From Prado023 sp963747335 (GTDB taxonomy: Bacteria > Actinomycetota > Actinomycetes > S36-B12 > CAIYMF01), in contig CAVVEV010000012.1 in NCBI GenBank assembly GCA_963747335.1, forward strand, positions 248,001 to 312,000: DNA of 64,000 nucleotides. Reading direction: 5' to 3'. Below, piece by piece: positions 50,839-59,474 of this stretch. The notes under the pieces are model-generated. The model was given only the letters and a program-made list of their open reading frames with translations, was not told where the DNA came from and searched no databases. The first letter of the stretch is position 1, and each line of letters opens with the position of its first letter. The translations under genes and the position numbers were made by a program.

Positions 50839-52671
50839 TCAGCCCTTCGCATCCTCGAGGTTCTCGCGCAGCACCTCGAGCTGGGCGTACATCGCAGCAG
50901 GAACGGCATCGCCGAACTGCCCGAAGTACTCCTCGGTCAGGATGCACTCGGAGAGCCACCTGTCCGGGTCCACGGCGAACAGGTCAGCGACCTGCCCGTC
51001 ACTGAGGTCCAGCCCGTCGAGGAAGAGCGCGCCCGGGGCCGGCGCGATGCCGATCGGGGTCTCCACTCCGGCGCCGACACCGTTGACCCGGTCGATGATC
51101 CAGGCCAGCACGCGGCTGTTCTCCCCGAATCCGGGCCACATGAACTTGCCGTCGGCGTCCTTGCGGAACCAGTTGACCTGGTACACCTTGGGCAGCTTCT
51201 CCGGCGTCGTGGCCGCACCCACCTTGAGCCAGTGGCCCCAGTAGTCGGCCATGTTGTAGCCGCAGAACGGCAGCATCGCGAACGGGTCGCGACGCAACGC
51301 CCCGATGGTGCCCACGGCGGCAGCAGTCATCTCCGAGGACACGGTCGCGCCGATGAAGACGCCGTGCTCCCAGTCGCGGGCCTCGTTGACCAGCGGCACG
51401 TTGGTCGCGCGCCTTCCGCCGAAGAGGATCGCGTCGATGGCCACACCGGCGGGGTCCTCCCAGTTGTCGGCGATGATCGGGCACTGTGCGGCCGGCGTGG
51501 TGAACCTGCTGTTCGGGTGGCTGGAGGGCTCATGCGAGTCCGGGGTCCAGTCGCGACCCTTCCAGTCGATCAGGTGCGCGGGCGGCTCGTCGGTCATCCC
51601 CTCCCACCACACGTCGCCCTCATCGGTGAGGGCGACGTTGGTGAAGATCGAGTTGCCCCACATGGTGCGCATCGCGTTGGCGTTGGTCGTCATCGACGTC
51701 CCTGGTGCGACGCCGAAGAAGCCGGACTCCGGGTTGATGGCGTGCAGGCGACCGTCCTCGCCGTAGCGCATCCAGGCGATGTCGTCGCCGACCGTCTCGA
51801 CCTTCCACCCCGGGACGCTCGGCTCGAGCATCGCGAGGTTCGTCTTGCCGCACGCGCTCGGGAAGGCCGCCGCCAGGTGGTTGACGTCACCGGTCGGGCC
51901 AGTGAGCTTCAGGATCAGCATGTGCTCGGCCAGCCAGCCCTCGTCGCGGGCCATCGCCGAGGCGATCCGCAGCGCGAAGCACTTCTTGCCCAGCAGGGCG
52001 TTGCCGCCGTAGCCAGAGCCGAACGACCAGATCTCGCGGGTCTCGGGGAAGTGCACGATGTACTTGATCTCGTTGCACGGCCAGGCGGTGTCGGGGCGGA
52101 CGTTGCCGTCCCGGTCGGCCAGTGGGTAGCCGACGGAGTGCACGGCCGGGACGAAGTCGCCGTCGGGGCCGATGAGATCCAGCGCTGCCTGGCCCATGCG
52201 GGTCATGATCCGCATGTTGACCACGACGTAGGGCGAGTCGGTGATCTCGACGCCCAGCTCGGAGATGGGCGAGCCCAGCGGCCCCATCGAGAACGGGATG
52301 ACGTACAACGTGCGCCCGCGCATCGAGCCCTCGAACAGGCCCTTGAGCGTGGTGCGCATCGACACCGGGTCGTGCCAGTTGTTGGTCGGGCCGGCGTCGC
52401 GCTCGTCGAGGGAGCAGATGTAGGTGCGGTCCTCGACGCGGGCCACGTCCGAGGGGTCCGAGCGGAAGAGGAACGAGTTGGGGCGCAGCTCTGGGTTCAG
52501 GCGGATGGCCATGCCATCAGCGACCATCTGCTGGGTGAGGCGCTCCCACTCCTCCTGGGAACCGTCGCACCACTCGATGCGGTCGGGCTGGGCAAGGGTG
52601 GCCACCTGCTCGACCCACTCCAGCAGCTTCTTGTTCTCGGTGGGCGGTTTCTCGAGTCCGGGGATGGTCAT
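50839..52671 (-). CDS. pckG: Phosphoenolpyruvate carboxykinase (GTP)
   Basis: A 610-residue GTP-dependent PEPCK, interconverting oxaloacetate and PEP for gluconeogenesis. Diagnostic are FGSGYGGNALLGKKCFALR, AAFPSACGKTNLAMLEP (kinase-1a P-loop with the reactive Cys), VGDDIAWMRYGEDG (kinase-2) and FGGRRATNVPLVNEA, RVLAWIIDRVNG. N-terminal YICSLDERDAGPTNNW is also conserved. Length is exactly typical. ATG at 52669-52671. Flanked by its own terminator, so monocistronic. Confidence 0.97.
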   Translation of the reverse strand: MTIPGLEKPPTENKKLLEWVEQVATLAQPDRIEWCDGSQEEWERLTQQMVADGMAIRLNPELRPNSFLFRSDPSDVARVEDRTYICSLDERDAGPTNNWHDPVSMRTTLKGLFEGSMRGRTLYVIPFSMGPLGSPISELGVEITDSPYVVVNMRIMTRMGQAALDLIGPDGDFVPAVHSVGYPLADRDGNVRPDTAWPCNEIKYIVHFPETREIWSFGSGYGGNALLGKKCFALRIASAMARDEGWLAEHMLILKLTGPTGDVNHLAAAFPSACGKTNLAMLEPSVPGWKVETVGDDIAWMRYGEDGRLHAINPESGFFGVAPGTSMTTNANAMRTMWGNSIFTNVALTDEGDVWWEGMTDEPPAHLIDWKGRDWTPDSHEPSSHPNSRFTTPAAQCPIIADNWEDPAGVAIDAILFGGRRATNVPLVNEARDWEHGVFIGATVSSEMTAAAVGTIGALRRDPFAMLPFCGYNMADYWGHWLKVGAATTPEKLPKVYQVNWFRKDADGKFMWPGFGENSRVLAWIIDRVNGVGAGVETPIGIAPAPGALFLDGLDLSDGQVADLFAVDPDRWLSECILTEEYFGQFGDAVPAAMYAQLEVLRENLEDAKG

Positions 52672-52836
52672 GGGTTGCGCGCTCCATCTGATCCTGGCGC
52701 GCCCCGAGCGGGCGCACAGGACATAGCCTGCCGCATCGGCATTTGCCGCCAACAGCAGGAGGTACCCAAACGACCTGCCGATGGTCCCGAGGGTCCGGGT
52801 CCAAGGGCTGTGGCGCCACCCGGGGATGGTTCGCGC

Positions 52837-54270
52837 TCAGCCCTCGGGAGGCTGCAGCGACCATCCCACGGCCGCCTCGATCGCCGCGCCGATCGCCAGC
52901 AGGGCGTCCTCCCCGTGCTCGGGACCGACGATGCTCAGCCCGACCGGGAGCCCGTCGACCAGCCCGATGGGCAGGGTCAGGATGGGCCATCCGGCGATCG
53001 CGGGGGCGGAGGTGACCAACCCACCGACGAAGGAGTCCCCACCGTCGAGAACGCTGGGCCAGGCCGGCCCGTAGGCCGGGGAGATCAGGGCGTCGACGCC
53101 GTGCGCGAAGGCCGGCGTGAGCACCGAGCCGACTGCCCACTCGAGGTTGCGGGCGCGGGCGGCCGCGTACTCGGGGGCGGCACGCCCGCCACTGACCACC
53201 GCGGCCTCGAGATACTCCTGGCCGTAGTGGGCCAGCTCCTGGTGGGGGTGGGCGGTGTTGAACGCCACCACCTCCGTGATCGAGGTGGGCGCACTTCCGG
53301 GGCGCGAGGCGAGGTACGCCCCGAGATCGTCGGCCATCTCGTGGACCAGAACGGTCACCTCGTCGCGGGCGCTCTGATCGTCGGCCGAGGCGGCCTCGAC
53401 CTCGAGCACCGTCATCCCCGCGGCCCTGATGGCCTCCACGGCGCGGGCGAACAGGTCATCGGTTCCCGGGTCCCCGGCCAGCCAGGGCCTCGGGACGCCC
53501 AGGACGAACCGCCGACTGCTCTCCTGCTCGGGCTCGCCGAGTGCGAGTGGACGCCCGGCGAGCACCGAGTAGAGGGCGCCCACATCCGCGACGCTGCGGC
53601 CCATCGGCCCCGGGGTGTCATGGGACGCGGCGATGGGTGCCACACCCTCCACCGGGACGGTCCCCACAGTCGGCTTGAGCCCCACGATCCCGCACAACGA
53701 GGCAGGGCAGGTGATCGATCCGTCAGTCTCGGTCCCGACTGCCAGGGGTGCGTAGCGCGCCGCAAGGGCTGCCCCGGAGCCGGAGGAGGAGCCACCCGCC
53801 GAGCGCCCGGTCATCCACGGGTTGTCCGTCAGCCCGCCGACCGCCGACCAGCCACTGGTGGAGTGCCGGCCCCGGAAGTTGGCCCACTCCGACAGGTTCG
53901 CCGCGGCCAGCACGACCATTCCGGCAGCCCGCATCCGTGTGACCAACGCCGCGTCGCGCTGGGCCGGCGAGCCCGCCATCGCCAACGACCCGACGGTCGC
54001 CGGCAGGCCGACGCACTCGATGTTGTCCTTGATGATGACCGGGATGCCGTCCAGGGGGCTGCGTGCCCCGCCCGCGGCCCAGCGGGCATCCGCGGCCCGC
54101 GCCTGCTCACGGGCATCCGGGTGGAGGGCGATGATCGCGTGCAGGGTGGGCTCGCGGACCTCGATCCGCTCCAGCAGGTGCTCGACGAGGTCGACGCTGG
54201 TCAGCGTCCCCTCGGCCATGCGGGCAGCCGCCTCGAGCGCACCCAGCTCGTGCGGGGGTGCAGGGCTCAC
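52837..54270 (-). CDS. Amidase signature family protein
   Basis: A 477-residue amidase with the Ser-cisSer-Lys triad region: LDGIPVIIKDNIECVGLPAT (Lys), SAGGSSSGSGAALAARYAPLAVGTETDGSI (nucleophile Ser and cis-Ser, shown split here by the 20-residue limit: SAGGSSSGSGAALAA then LAVGTETDGSI) and ANLSEWANFRG. Closest in layout to AtzF/GatA-like or secondary amidases; no gatB/C are nearby. The GTG start (54268-54270) overlaps the stop of the upstream ABM-domain gene (GTGA). The substrate is unknown; a coupled monooxygenase-like gene hints at a small-molecule catabolic unit. A TTG four codons upstream is an alternative. Confidence 0.88.
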   Translation of the reverse strand: MSPAPPHELGALEAAARMAEGTLTSVDLVEHLLERIEVREPTLHAIIALHPDAREQARAADARWAAGGARSPLDGIPVIIKDNIECVGLPATVGSLAMAGSPAQRDAALVTRMRAAGMVVLAAANLSEWANFRGRHSTSGWSAVGGLTDNPWMTGRSAGGSSSGSGAALAARYAPLAVGTETDGSITCPASLCGIVGLKPTVGTVPVEGVAPIAASHDTPGPMGRSVADVGALYSVLAGRPLALGEPEQESSRRFVLGVPRPWLAGDPGTDDLFARAVEAIRAAGMTVLEVEAASADDQSARDEVTVLVHEMADDLGAYLASRPGSAPTSITEVVAFNTAHPHQELAHYGQEYLEAAVVSGGRAAPEYAAARARNLEWAVGSVLTPAFAHGVDALISPAYGPAWPSVLDGGDSFVGGLVTSAPAIAGWPILTLPIGLVDGLPVGLSIVGPEHGEDALLAIGAAIEAAVGWSLQPPEG

Positions 54271-54554
54271 AGAATCGTCCAATGCTCCACCTGCGGTGGC
54301 TCATCGAAGTACGGGCCGATCAGGGCCCGCCACTGGCCGAAGAGCTCGCCGCCGCGGAATCCCTCGGTGTGGTCCTCGAGGGTCTCCCACGTGATCGCGA
54401 GCAGGAAGACCGACGGACGTTCGATGCCCCGGTGCACGCGGATGTCGCGCCAGCCGTGCGCCTTGGCCAGGACCACCTTGGCGTCCTCCAGCGCGCGGAC
54501 GAAGTCGTCCTCACGACCGGGCTGCACCGAGATGGTGGCGGTCTCCACGATCAC
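54267..54554 (-). CDS. Antibiotic biosynthesis monooxygenase (ABM) domain protein
   Basis: A 95-residue dimeric alpha-beta barrel protein of the ABM/YgiN type: ETATISVQPGREDDFVRALED, GWRDIRVHRGIERPSVFLL, ITWETLEDHTEGFRGGELFG and LIGPYFDEPPQVEHW. Such proteins oxidise aromatic polyketides, degrade heme, or have no known activity. GTG start at 54552-54554 with GGAGG 5 bases upstream. The stop overlaps the amidase start. Confidence 0.83.
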   Translation of the reverse strand: MIVETATISVQPGREDDFVRALEDAKVVLAKAHGWRDIRVHRGIERPSVFLLAITWETLEDHTEGFRGGELFGQWRALIGPYFDEPPQVEHWTIL

Positions 54555-54642
54555 TGCGGCCTCCAAGGTGGGTAGGCACCACGTGCCTGCGTGCCCCGAT
54601 CCAACCATGGGCGCAGCACGGGTGGCACGTGCTGGGATCAGG

Positions 54643-56898
54643 TCAGGAGCTGGTGGCCGGCTGGCCCTCGGCACCCCCGGGCACCGGGCGCCGGGCGATC
54701 GCGTCCATCACCGGGAGCATGGCGGTCCACCACTGCTCCGTGGGCCGACGGTTCTCGATGTCGTACACCTCGGAGATCCGCACCAGGCGGGCGGAGCCCA
54801 TCTTCCCGTCGACGAGGGTCGCGTAGTGCCAGTCGATCCGGCCCGCGAGCATCCGCCCGGTCAGCCAGTCGATGCAGTGGGCGGCCAGACGGGCTGCGTG
54901 GACGCGGTCGAAGGGCGTGGGGTTGCCGCCCTGCTGCAGGTGCCCGAGGACCATCGGCCGGACGTCGAACAGCCCACCGGACTCCTCGGCGAACAGCTGG
55001 CAGAGGAACTCCGTGGTGTAGCCGGCGCTGGCCTCCTCGTTGCGGATCGACAGGTGGAAGCGCCGACCGGTGCGGAAGCCCTCCACCATCTCCGCGACGT
55101 CGTGGTTGAGCCGGGCCAGCGTGGGCGGGTCCTCGTTGAGGTAGACCTCCTCGGCACCGACCGACAGGGCGGCCATCGTCGCCAGGAAGCCGCACCTGCG
55201 CCCCATGGTCTCCACCACGAACGCACGATGCGAGGCACTGGCGGACTGCTTGAGGACGTCGACCGCGGAGACGATGGCGTTCAGGGCGGTGTCGGCCCCG
55301 ATCGTCATCTCCCAGCCGGGCAGGTTGTTGTCGATCGAGGCGGGCAGGCAGATCGCCGGGATCCGCAGCCCTGGGTGATCACCACGGTGCTCCCGGAGGC
55401 GCCACATCGCCTCGTACGCCCGGTGCCCGCCGATGACCAGCAGGCCGTCGATCTTGTTGCGCTGGATCGCCTCACCCACGGCGGCGTAGTCCTCGGTGCG
55501 CGGCGTGGTGCGGCTGGTGCCCAGCTCGGCGCCGCCCAGGCCGGCGAGGCCCTCCACCGCGGCCCAGTCGAGATCCTCGACCTGGTCGGTGAGCAGGCCG
55601 GGGAACCCGCCGCGGATCCCCACCATCGCATGCCCACGTGAGACCCCGAACCGGACGGCTGCGCGCACGGCGGCGTTCATCCCGGGGGCCAGGCCACCGG
55701 CGTGGATGATCGCGATGCGGGTGCCCTGTCCCGGGAACATCGGCTCCGGCTGGGCGATGCCGTCGAAGACGCGCATCATGGCGGTGAACGAGTCCCCGCG
55801 GGCAGCCATCGCGCCGGCGTAGTCCCCGGACTCGATCATGCGCGGGATCGCCTGCGTGGCGGCCACGGCCTCCATCAGTGGCATCCGGGAGACCCGGTTG
55901 TTGTGGATCCCGATGAGCTGCGAGACGTGGTCGGCACCGGCCTCGAGCACCTCCAGCGCGGCCGCATGACCCATCAGGGTGGGCATCCAGCGGTCGTAGG
56001 CGGTGGGCGCCCCACCTCGCTGGACGTGGCCCAGGATCGTGACCCGGGTGTCCTCCCCGAGCCGGTCGGTGATCAGGTCGGCGACCATCTGCGACGTCAC
56101 CGGTTGGCCATCCTCATCCGAGACCCCCTCGGCCACGATCACGAGGTTGTCCCGACGTCCCGCGGCGCGACCTGCCGCCAGGCGCGCGACCAGGGCGTCC
56201 TGCCAGCCGGGGCCGGGCCGGACCTCGGGGATGAGCACATAGTCCGCCCCGCCCGCGATCGCGCACATCACCGCGAGGTACCCGCAGTGCCGGCCCATCA
56301 CCTCGACGACGAACGAGCGCTGGTGGCTCGAGGCGGTCGAGGCCAGGGCATCGATGGCCTCGATGATGCGGTGCATGGCGGTGTCGGCGCCGATCGTCTT
56401 GTCGGTTCCGACCATGTCGTTGTCGATCGAGCCGACCGCCCCGGCGATGATCAGCTGCTGATGTGCCTGTGCCTGCTCTGCGCTGATCTCGCCTGCGGCA
56501 ACCAGCTCCTCGAGCAGGCCCGACCACTCGGAGCGGAAGATGTCGGTGCCGGTCAGCGAGCCGTCCCCACCGATGACCACCAGCCGGTCGATCCCCCGCT
56601 CGACCAGGTTGCGCGCGGCCCGCAGCCGGCCCCGGCGCTCGCGGAAGTCGGCCGACCGGGCCGTGCCGATGACGGTCCCGCCCAGGTGCATGATCGATCC
56701 GACGGAGTTCCAGTCGAAGCGCTGGATCCGCTCTCCGCCGTCGACCAGCCCCTGGAGGCCCTCGTACACGGCGTAGGCGTCGGCACCGTTGACGATGGCG
56801 GTGCGCACCACGGCCCGGACCGTGGCGTTCATGCCCTGCGAGTCACCCCCGGAGGTCAGGACTGCCAGGGCCTTGCGGCGTTCTTCGATCGGGGCCAT
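54643..56898 (-). CDS. Eukaryote-type tandem 6-phosphofructokinase
   Basis: A 751-residue protein made of two phosphofructokinase halves (about 1-390 and 395-751), the architecture of animal and fungal PFK rather than the ~320-residue bacterial form. The N half keeps the active site: LTSGGDSQGMNATVRAVV, VIGGDGSLTGTDIFRSEW, GSIDNDMVGTDKTIGADTAM with the catalytic Asp, and VMGRHCGYLAVM. The C half has VIGGHRAYEAMW instead of GGDGS and SIDNNLPGWEMTIGADTA with the second Asp replaced by Asn, so it probably serves a regulatory ligand site. It phosphorylates fructose 6-phosphate in glycolysis. ATG at 56896-56898 with GGGAGG-like site. No neighbours of glycolysis. Confidence 0.93.
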   Translation of the reverse strand: MAPIEERRKALAVLTSGGDSQGMNATVRAVVRTAIVNGADAYAVYEGLQGLVDGGERIQRFDWNSVGSIMHLGGTVIGTARSADFRERRGRLRAARNLVERGIDRLVVIGGDGSLTGTDIFRSEWSGLLEELVAAGEISAEQAQAHQQLIIAGAVGSIDNDMVGTDKTIGADTAMHRIIEAIDALASTASSHQRSFVVEVMGRHCGYLAVMCAIAGGADYVLIPEVRPGPGWQDALVARLAAGRAAGRRDNLVIVAEGVSDEDGQPVTSQMVADLITDRLGEDTRVTILGHVQRGGAPTAYDRWMPTLMGHAAALEVLEAGADHVSQLIGIHNNRVSRMPLMEAVAATQAIPRMIESGDYAGAMAARGDSFTAMMRVFDGIAQPEPMFPGQGTRIAIIHAGGLAPGMNAAVRAAVRFGVSRGHAMVGIRGGFPGLLTDQVEDLDWAAVEGLAGLGGAELGTSRTTPRTEDYAAVGEAIQRNKIDGLLVIGGHRAYEAMWRLREHRGDHPGLRIPAICLPASIDNNLPGWEMTIGADTALNAIVSAVDVLKQSASASHRAFVVETMGRRCGFLATMAALSVGAEEVYLNEDPPTLARLNHDVAEMVEGFRTGRRFHLSIRNEEASAGYTTEFLCQLFAEESGGLFDVRPMVLGHLQQGGNPTPFDRVHAARLAAHCIDWLTGRMLAGRIDWHYATLVDGKMGSARLVRISEVYDIENRRPTEQWWTAMLPVMDAIARRPVPGGAEGQPATSS

Positions 56899-56993
56899 GC
56901 GAACCTCCCGGTGCGGCGTGTCTCCAGCCTATTGACGCCCCCGGGGCCTGTGCCCGCCGGAAGGACGGTCCGAGCGCACGCGCACCCAGATGT

Positions 56994-57344
56994 TCATCCC
57001 CAGCCGAGGTCGTGGAGGCGGTCGTCGTCGATGCCGAAGTGGTGGGCGACCTCGTGGATGACGGTGATCCGCACCTCGTCGACCACGTCCCGGTCGTCGA
57101 CGCACATCCGCAGGATCGGCAGCCGGTAGATCGTGATCCGGTCCGGGAGCACGCCGCTGTACCACTGCCCGCGCTCGGTCAGGGGCGTGCCCTCGTAGAG
57201 GCCGAGCAGGCTCGGGGAGCCGGGGGGCACGTCATCCTCGACGAGCACCACGCAGTTGGTGAGCATGGCGCCGAGCTCGGGGGGGATGGTGTCCAGTGCC
57301 TCGGAGACAAGCACCTCGAACCGGTCCAGCGGGACATCGAGCAT
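56994..57344 (-). CDS. Zincin-like metallopeptidase family protein (PF06262 type)
   Basis: A 116-residue small protein: RFEVLVSEALDTIPPELGAML then VVLVEDDVP, LLGLYEGTPLTERG, DRITIYRLPIL and the zinc motif VIHEVAHHFGIDDDRLHDLGW (HExxH with third ligand region). This family is common in actinobacteria and of unknown substrate; expected cytosolic as no signal peptide is seen. ATG at 57342-57344. Confidence 0.9.
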   Translation of the reverse strand: MLDVPLDRFEVLVSEALDTIPPELGAMLTNCVVLVEDDVPPGSPSLLGLYEGTPLTERGQWYSGVLPDRITIYRLPILRMCVDDRDVVDEVRITVIHEVAHHFGIDDDRLHDLGWG

Positions 57345-57372
57345 GCGACGATCCTCGCAGGTGGTGCCGCCG

Positions 57373-57861
57373 TCAGCAGCCGTGCCGGGTTCCGCCCCAG
57401 TGCCCCGCGCCACGTCCGTGGTTCCACACGACCCAGAAGGCCTTGTCCTGGTCGAACCGGCTCCACGAGCTGATCGGCTTGCCGGCCAGATCACGCCTGC
57501 CCATCTTCAGCGCCGTGGACCGGGCGAGCCCGGCGTTGAACTGGTAGGCACCCCGGTAGCGACCCCCGGGCGAGGAGATGCGGTAGTTGCCCCCCGACTC
57601 CCGGCGGACGATGCACCGGCGGGTGGCCTCGTAGCGGGAGCTGTAGTACTTGCCCACGTAGGCCGAGGCGCGCACGCCGCTGAGGCTGCGCGACACCTTG
57701 GGGTTGCGCTCGCCGGCCCGCGCAGTGGCGGTGACCGAGCTGGGGCTGCTCGCGACGACGGTGCCCGCCGATGCCAGCGCCGGAGGGGCGATCATGACAA
57801 GGGCGCCCGCGGTGGTTGCGGCGGCAACGACTCCGGTGAGGCGGGTCAGCAGTGCAGGCAT
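57373..57861 (-). CDS. Secreted transglycosylase-like (Rpf-like) protein 1
   Basis: A 162-residue secreted protein: signal peptide (ALLTRLTGVVAAATTAGALVM, cleavage near ALAS/AG), a short linker, then a lysozyme/Rpf-like domain (about 80-162): TRRCIVRRESGGNYRISSPG with the catalytic-type Glu in RRESGGN, RGAYQFNAGLARST and FDQDKAFWVVWNHGRG. Such proteins cleave peptidoglycan in growth, division or resuscitation. ATG at 57859-57861 with AGGAGC. It is about 70% like the neighbouring Rpf-like gene, a tandem duplication. No LysM domain. Confidence 0.86.
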   Translation of the reverse strand: MPALLTRLTGVVAAATTAGALVMIAPPALASAGTVVASSPSSVTATARAGERNPKVSRSLSGVRASAYVGKYYSSRYEATRRCIVRRESGGNYRISSPGGRYRGAYQFNAGLARSTALKMGRRDLAGKPISSWSRFDQDKAFWVVWNHGRGAGHWGGTRHGC

Positions 57862-58214
57862 AGGGCTCCTGGTCCGGGCCGACCACCTCGGGTCGACGCA
57901 CGTGCACGGCAGGCTCGACGCCGGACGCAGGTTCGGGTCTCCCGCGTGGCTGACGCCGCCCGAGGGGCGGCTCCCGCGGCGTTCCACGGGCTGCTGTGCG
58001 CCCCACGACCGCGTGTCCGTCGCTTCGGGGCTGGCCCCAGTCTCACCAGATCGCGCTCCCCCAGGGAAATCCACCGGCGGCTCTGTGAGCAAGATCACAG
58101 GCCGTATGCAGTGATCTGGGGGCATTCAGCCCGGTTGTGCCCCGGGCCTGCAGACCAACGCGAGGAAGGGCCGACCAGCCGCACGGCCGGTCGGCCCTGA
58201 GTTGCCCCGCGAGA
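57862..58214 (-). other. 353-base gap upstream of Rpf-like gene 1
   Basis: Contains no convincing gene. On the minus strand the last ~250 bases form the probable leader of Rpf-like gene 1 and include several GC-rich inverted repeats (for example GCCGCCCC/GGGCGGC around 57955-57980). Near 58085-58100, TGTGAGCAAGATCACA is a near-palindrome resembling a CRP-type site (TGTGA-N6-TCACA), possibly the promoter operator. No riboswitch family could be matched. Confidence 0.45.
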
Positions 58215-58697
58215 TCAGCAGCCGCGGGCGGTGGGCCAGTGGCCCCGGCCCTTGCCGTGGTTCCAGACGGTCCAGAAGGCCTTGTCCTGGTCGAACCGGC
58301 TCCACTGGTTGATCGGCTTGTTGGCCAGGTCGGAGCGACCCATCTTCCTGGCGGTCGCCCGGGCGAGGCCCGAGTTGAACTGGTAGGCACCCTTGTACGT
58401 GCCGCTGCGCGACTGGATCCGGTAGTTGCCCCCGGACTCCTTGCGCACGATGCACTTGCGGGTGCTCTCGTGACCCTTGCTGTAGTACTTGCCGACGTAG
58501 GCCGAGGAGCGGACGCCGCTCAGGCTTCGCGACACCTTCGTGTTGCGCTCCCCGGTGGGGACGGCGGTGGCGGCGGACTTGGCGGCCGTCGTGGTCGGTG
58601 CCGCCGCAGCAGGCACGACGGGGGCGACCACGGCGACGGCTCCCACCGTCACGGCCATGGCCAGGGCGCCGGTCATGGCGGCAAGGGAGGTACTCAT
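58215..58697 (-). CDS. Secreted transglycosylase-like (Rpf-like) protein 2
   Basis: A 160-residue paralogue of the adjacent Rpf-like protein. Signal peptide MSTSLAAMTGALAMAVTVGA with cleavage near AAAA/PTT, linker, shared block NTKVSRSLSGVRSSAYVGKY, and domain with TRKCIVRKESGGNYRIQSRS (Glu in KESGGN), YKGAYQFNSGLARATARKMG and FDQDKAFWTVWNHGKG. ATG at 58695-58697 with AGGAGC. It is transcribed in the same direction as copy 1 with its own upstream region, suggesting separate control. Confidence 0.86.
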   Translation of the reverse strand: MSTSLAAMTGALAMAVTVGAVAVVAPVVPAAAAPTTTAAKSAATAVPTGERNTKVSRSLSGVRSSAYVGKYYSKGHESTRKCIVRKESGGNYRIQSRSGTYKGAYQFNSGLARATARKMGRSDLANKPINQWSRFDQDKAFWTVWNHGKGRGHWPTARGC

Positions 58698-58905
58698 GGG
58701 GGCTCCTATCGAGGGCGTCATCACCTGAGTTGTTCCCTCGGAGGGCCCTGGGAAACAGGTTGTGAGGGGTGTCACAGGCCGGCGGGCCGCGCGCGCGGCC
58801 GCCCCAGCCCCGCTGACGAGGGTCGTGGACACCCCAGCGGGCTTCCGTCCGGACCCGGTGAGGAGCAGAGTGGAGGTGCACAGACAAGCACCTGGAGGTG
58901 GCGCG

Positions 58906-59418
58906 ATGAAGGCATCGGTGGGCGATCGGATCGTGATGGCCGGAGAGCAGGTGGACCGGCCGACGCGGGACGGCGTGGTCCTCGAAGTGCGGGGGGTCGG
59001 TGGCGCGCCGCCGTACCTGGTCCGCTGGAGCGACGGGCACACCGGCCTGCTGTATCCCGGTCCCGGATCCGTGCTCCGGGTGCAGAACGCCGAGGAGCCC
59101 GCTGCGCAGGGGGCGCCCGACGCTCCCCCTCCGGAGGCAGCGGCCGCACCCACGGCCCACCAGTGGACTGTGCGGATCTCACTGTTCGAGGGCGAGGACA
59201 CCACCGCCCGCGCCGTCCTCGTCGCCGATCCCCTGGAGGGCATCCGCGCGACTGGGGTCAGCCACCGCCGCGCCCAGGACCCCCCACAGCCGCGGATCGG
59301 TGACGAGGTTGCGGTGGCCCGGGCACTGCGCCACCTCGCCGACCAGCTCCTCGAGAAGGCCACCTCAGACATCGCCGCCTCGACGGGCGAGCAGGAGGTG
59401 CGCGTCGCGCCCATGTGA
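58906..59418 (+). CDS. DUF1918-DUF1876 fusion protein
   Basis: A 170-residue protein joining two small actinobacterial domains usually found as separate proteins. Residues ~1-58 (MKASVGDRIVMAGEQVDRPT, GVVLEVRGVGGAPPYLVRW, GHTGLLYPGP) are DUF1918, an SH3-like fold; residues ~85-170 (HQWTVRISLFEGEDTTARAV, GIRATGVSHRRAQ, IGDEVAVARALRHLADQLL) are DUF1876 (dsRBD-like). Both families are stress-associated in mycobacteria. ATG 58906 has TGGAGGTGG upstream. Divergent from Rpf-like gene 2. Family names are recalled, not searched. Confidence 0.82.
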   Translation: MKASVGDRIVMAGEQVDRPTRDGVVLEVRGVGGAPPYLVRWSDGHTGLLYPGPGSVLRVQNAEEPAAQGAPDAPPPEAAAAPTAHQWTVRISLFEGEDTTARAVLVADPLEGIRATGVSHRRAQDPPQPRIGDEVAVARALRHLADQLLEKATSDIAASTGEQEVRVAPM

Positions 59419-59474
59419 CCGGGCCGGAGGCCACACAGGGCCGAGCCGGGACCTGGTCCGTCACCCGGGACAGG

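Noticed and set aside
54267..54554. ABM-domain protein as part of polyketide synthesis
   Set aside because: No polyketide genes nearby; the domain is frequent in unrelated contexts.
50773..55641. A 1622-codon open frame on the plus strand opposite pckG, amidase and PFK
   Set aside because: It is a mirror of high-G+C codon bias; composition is Arg/Asp/Gly/His-rich without domains, and the opposite-strand genes are certain.
57862..58120. Possible c-di-AMP (ydaO) riboswitch before the Rpf-like gene
   Set aside because: Actinobacterial rpf genes often have one, but the conserved 3' core (CCGAAxCCGxCAGCT-type) could not be matched; only a CCCGAACC fragment is present.
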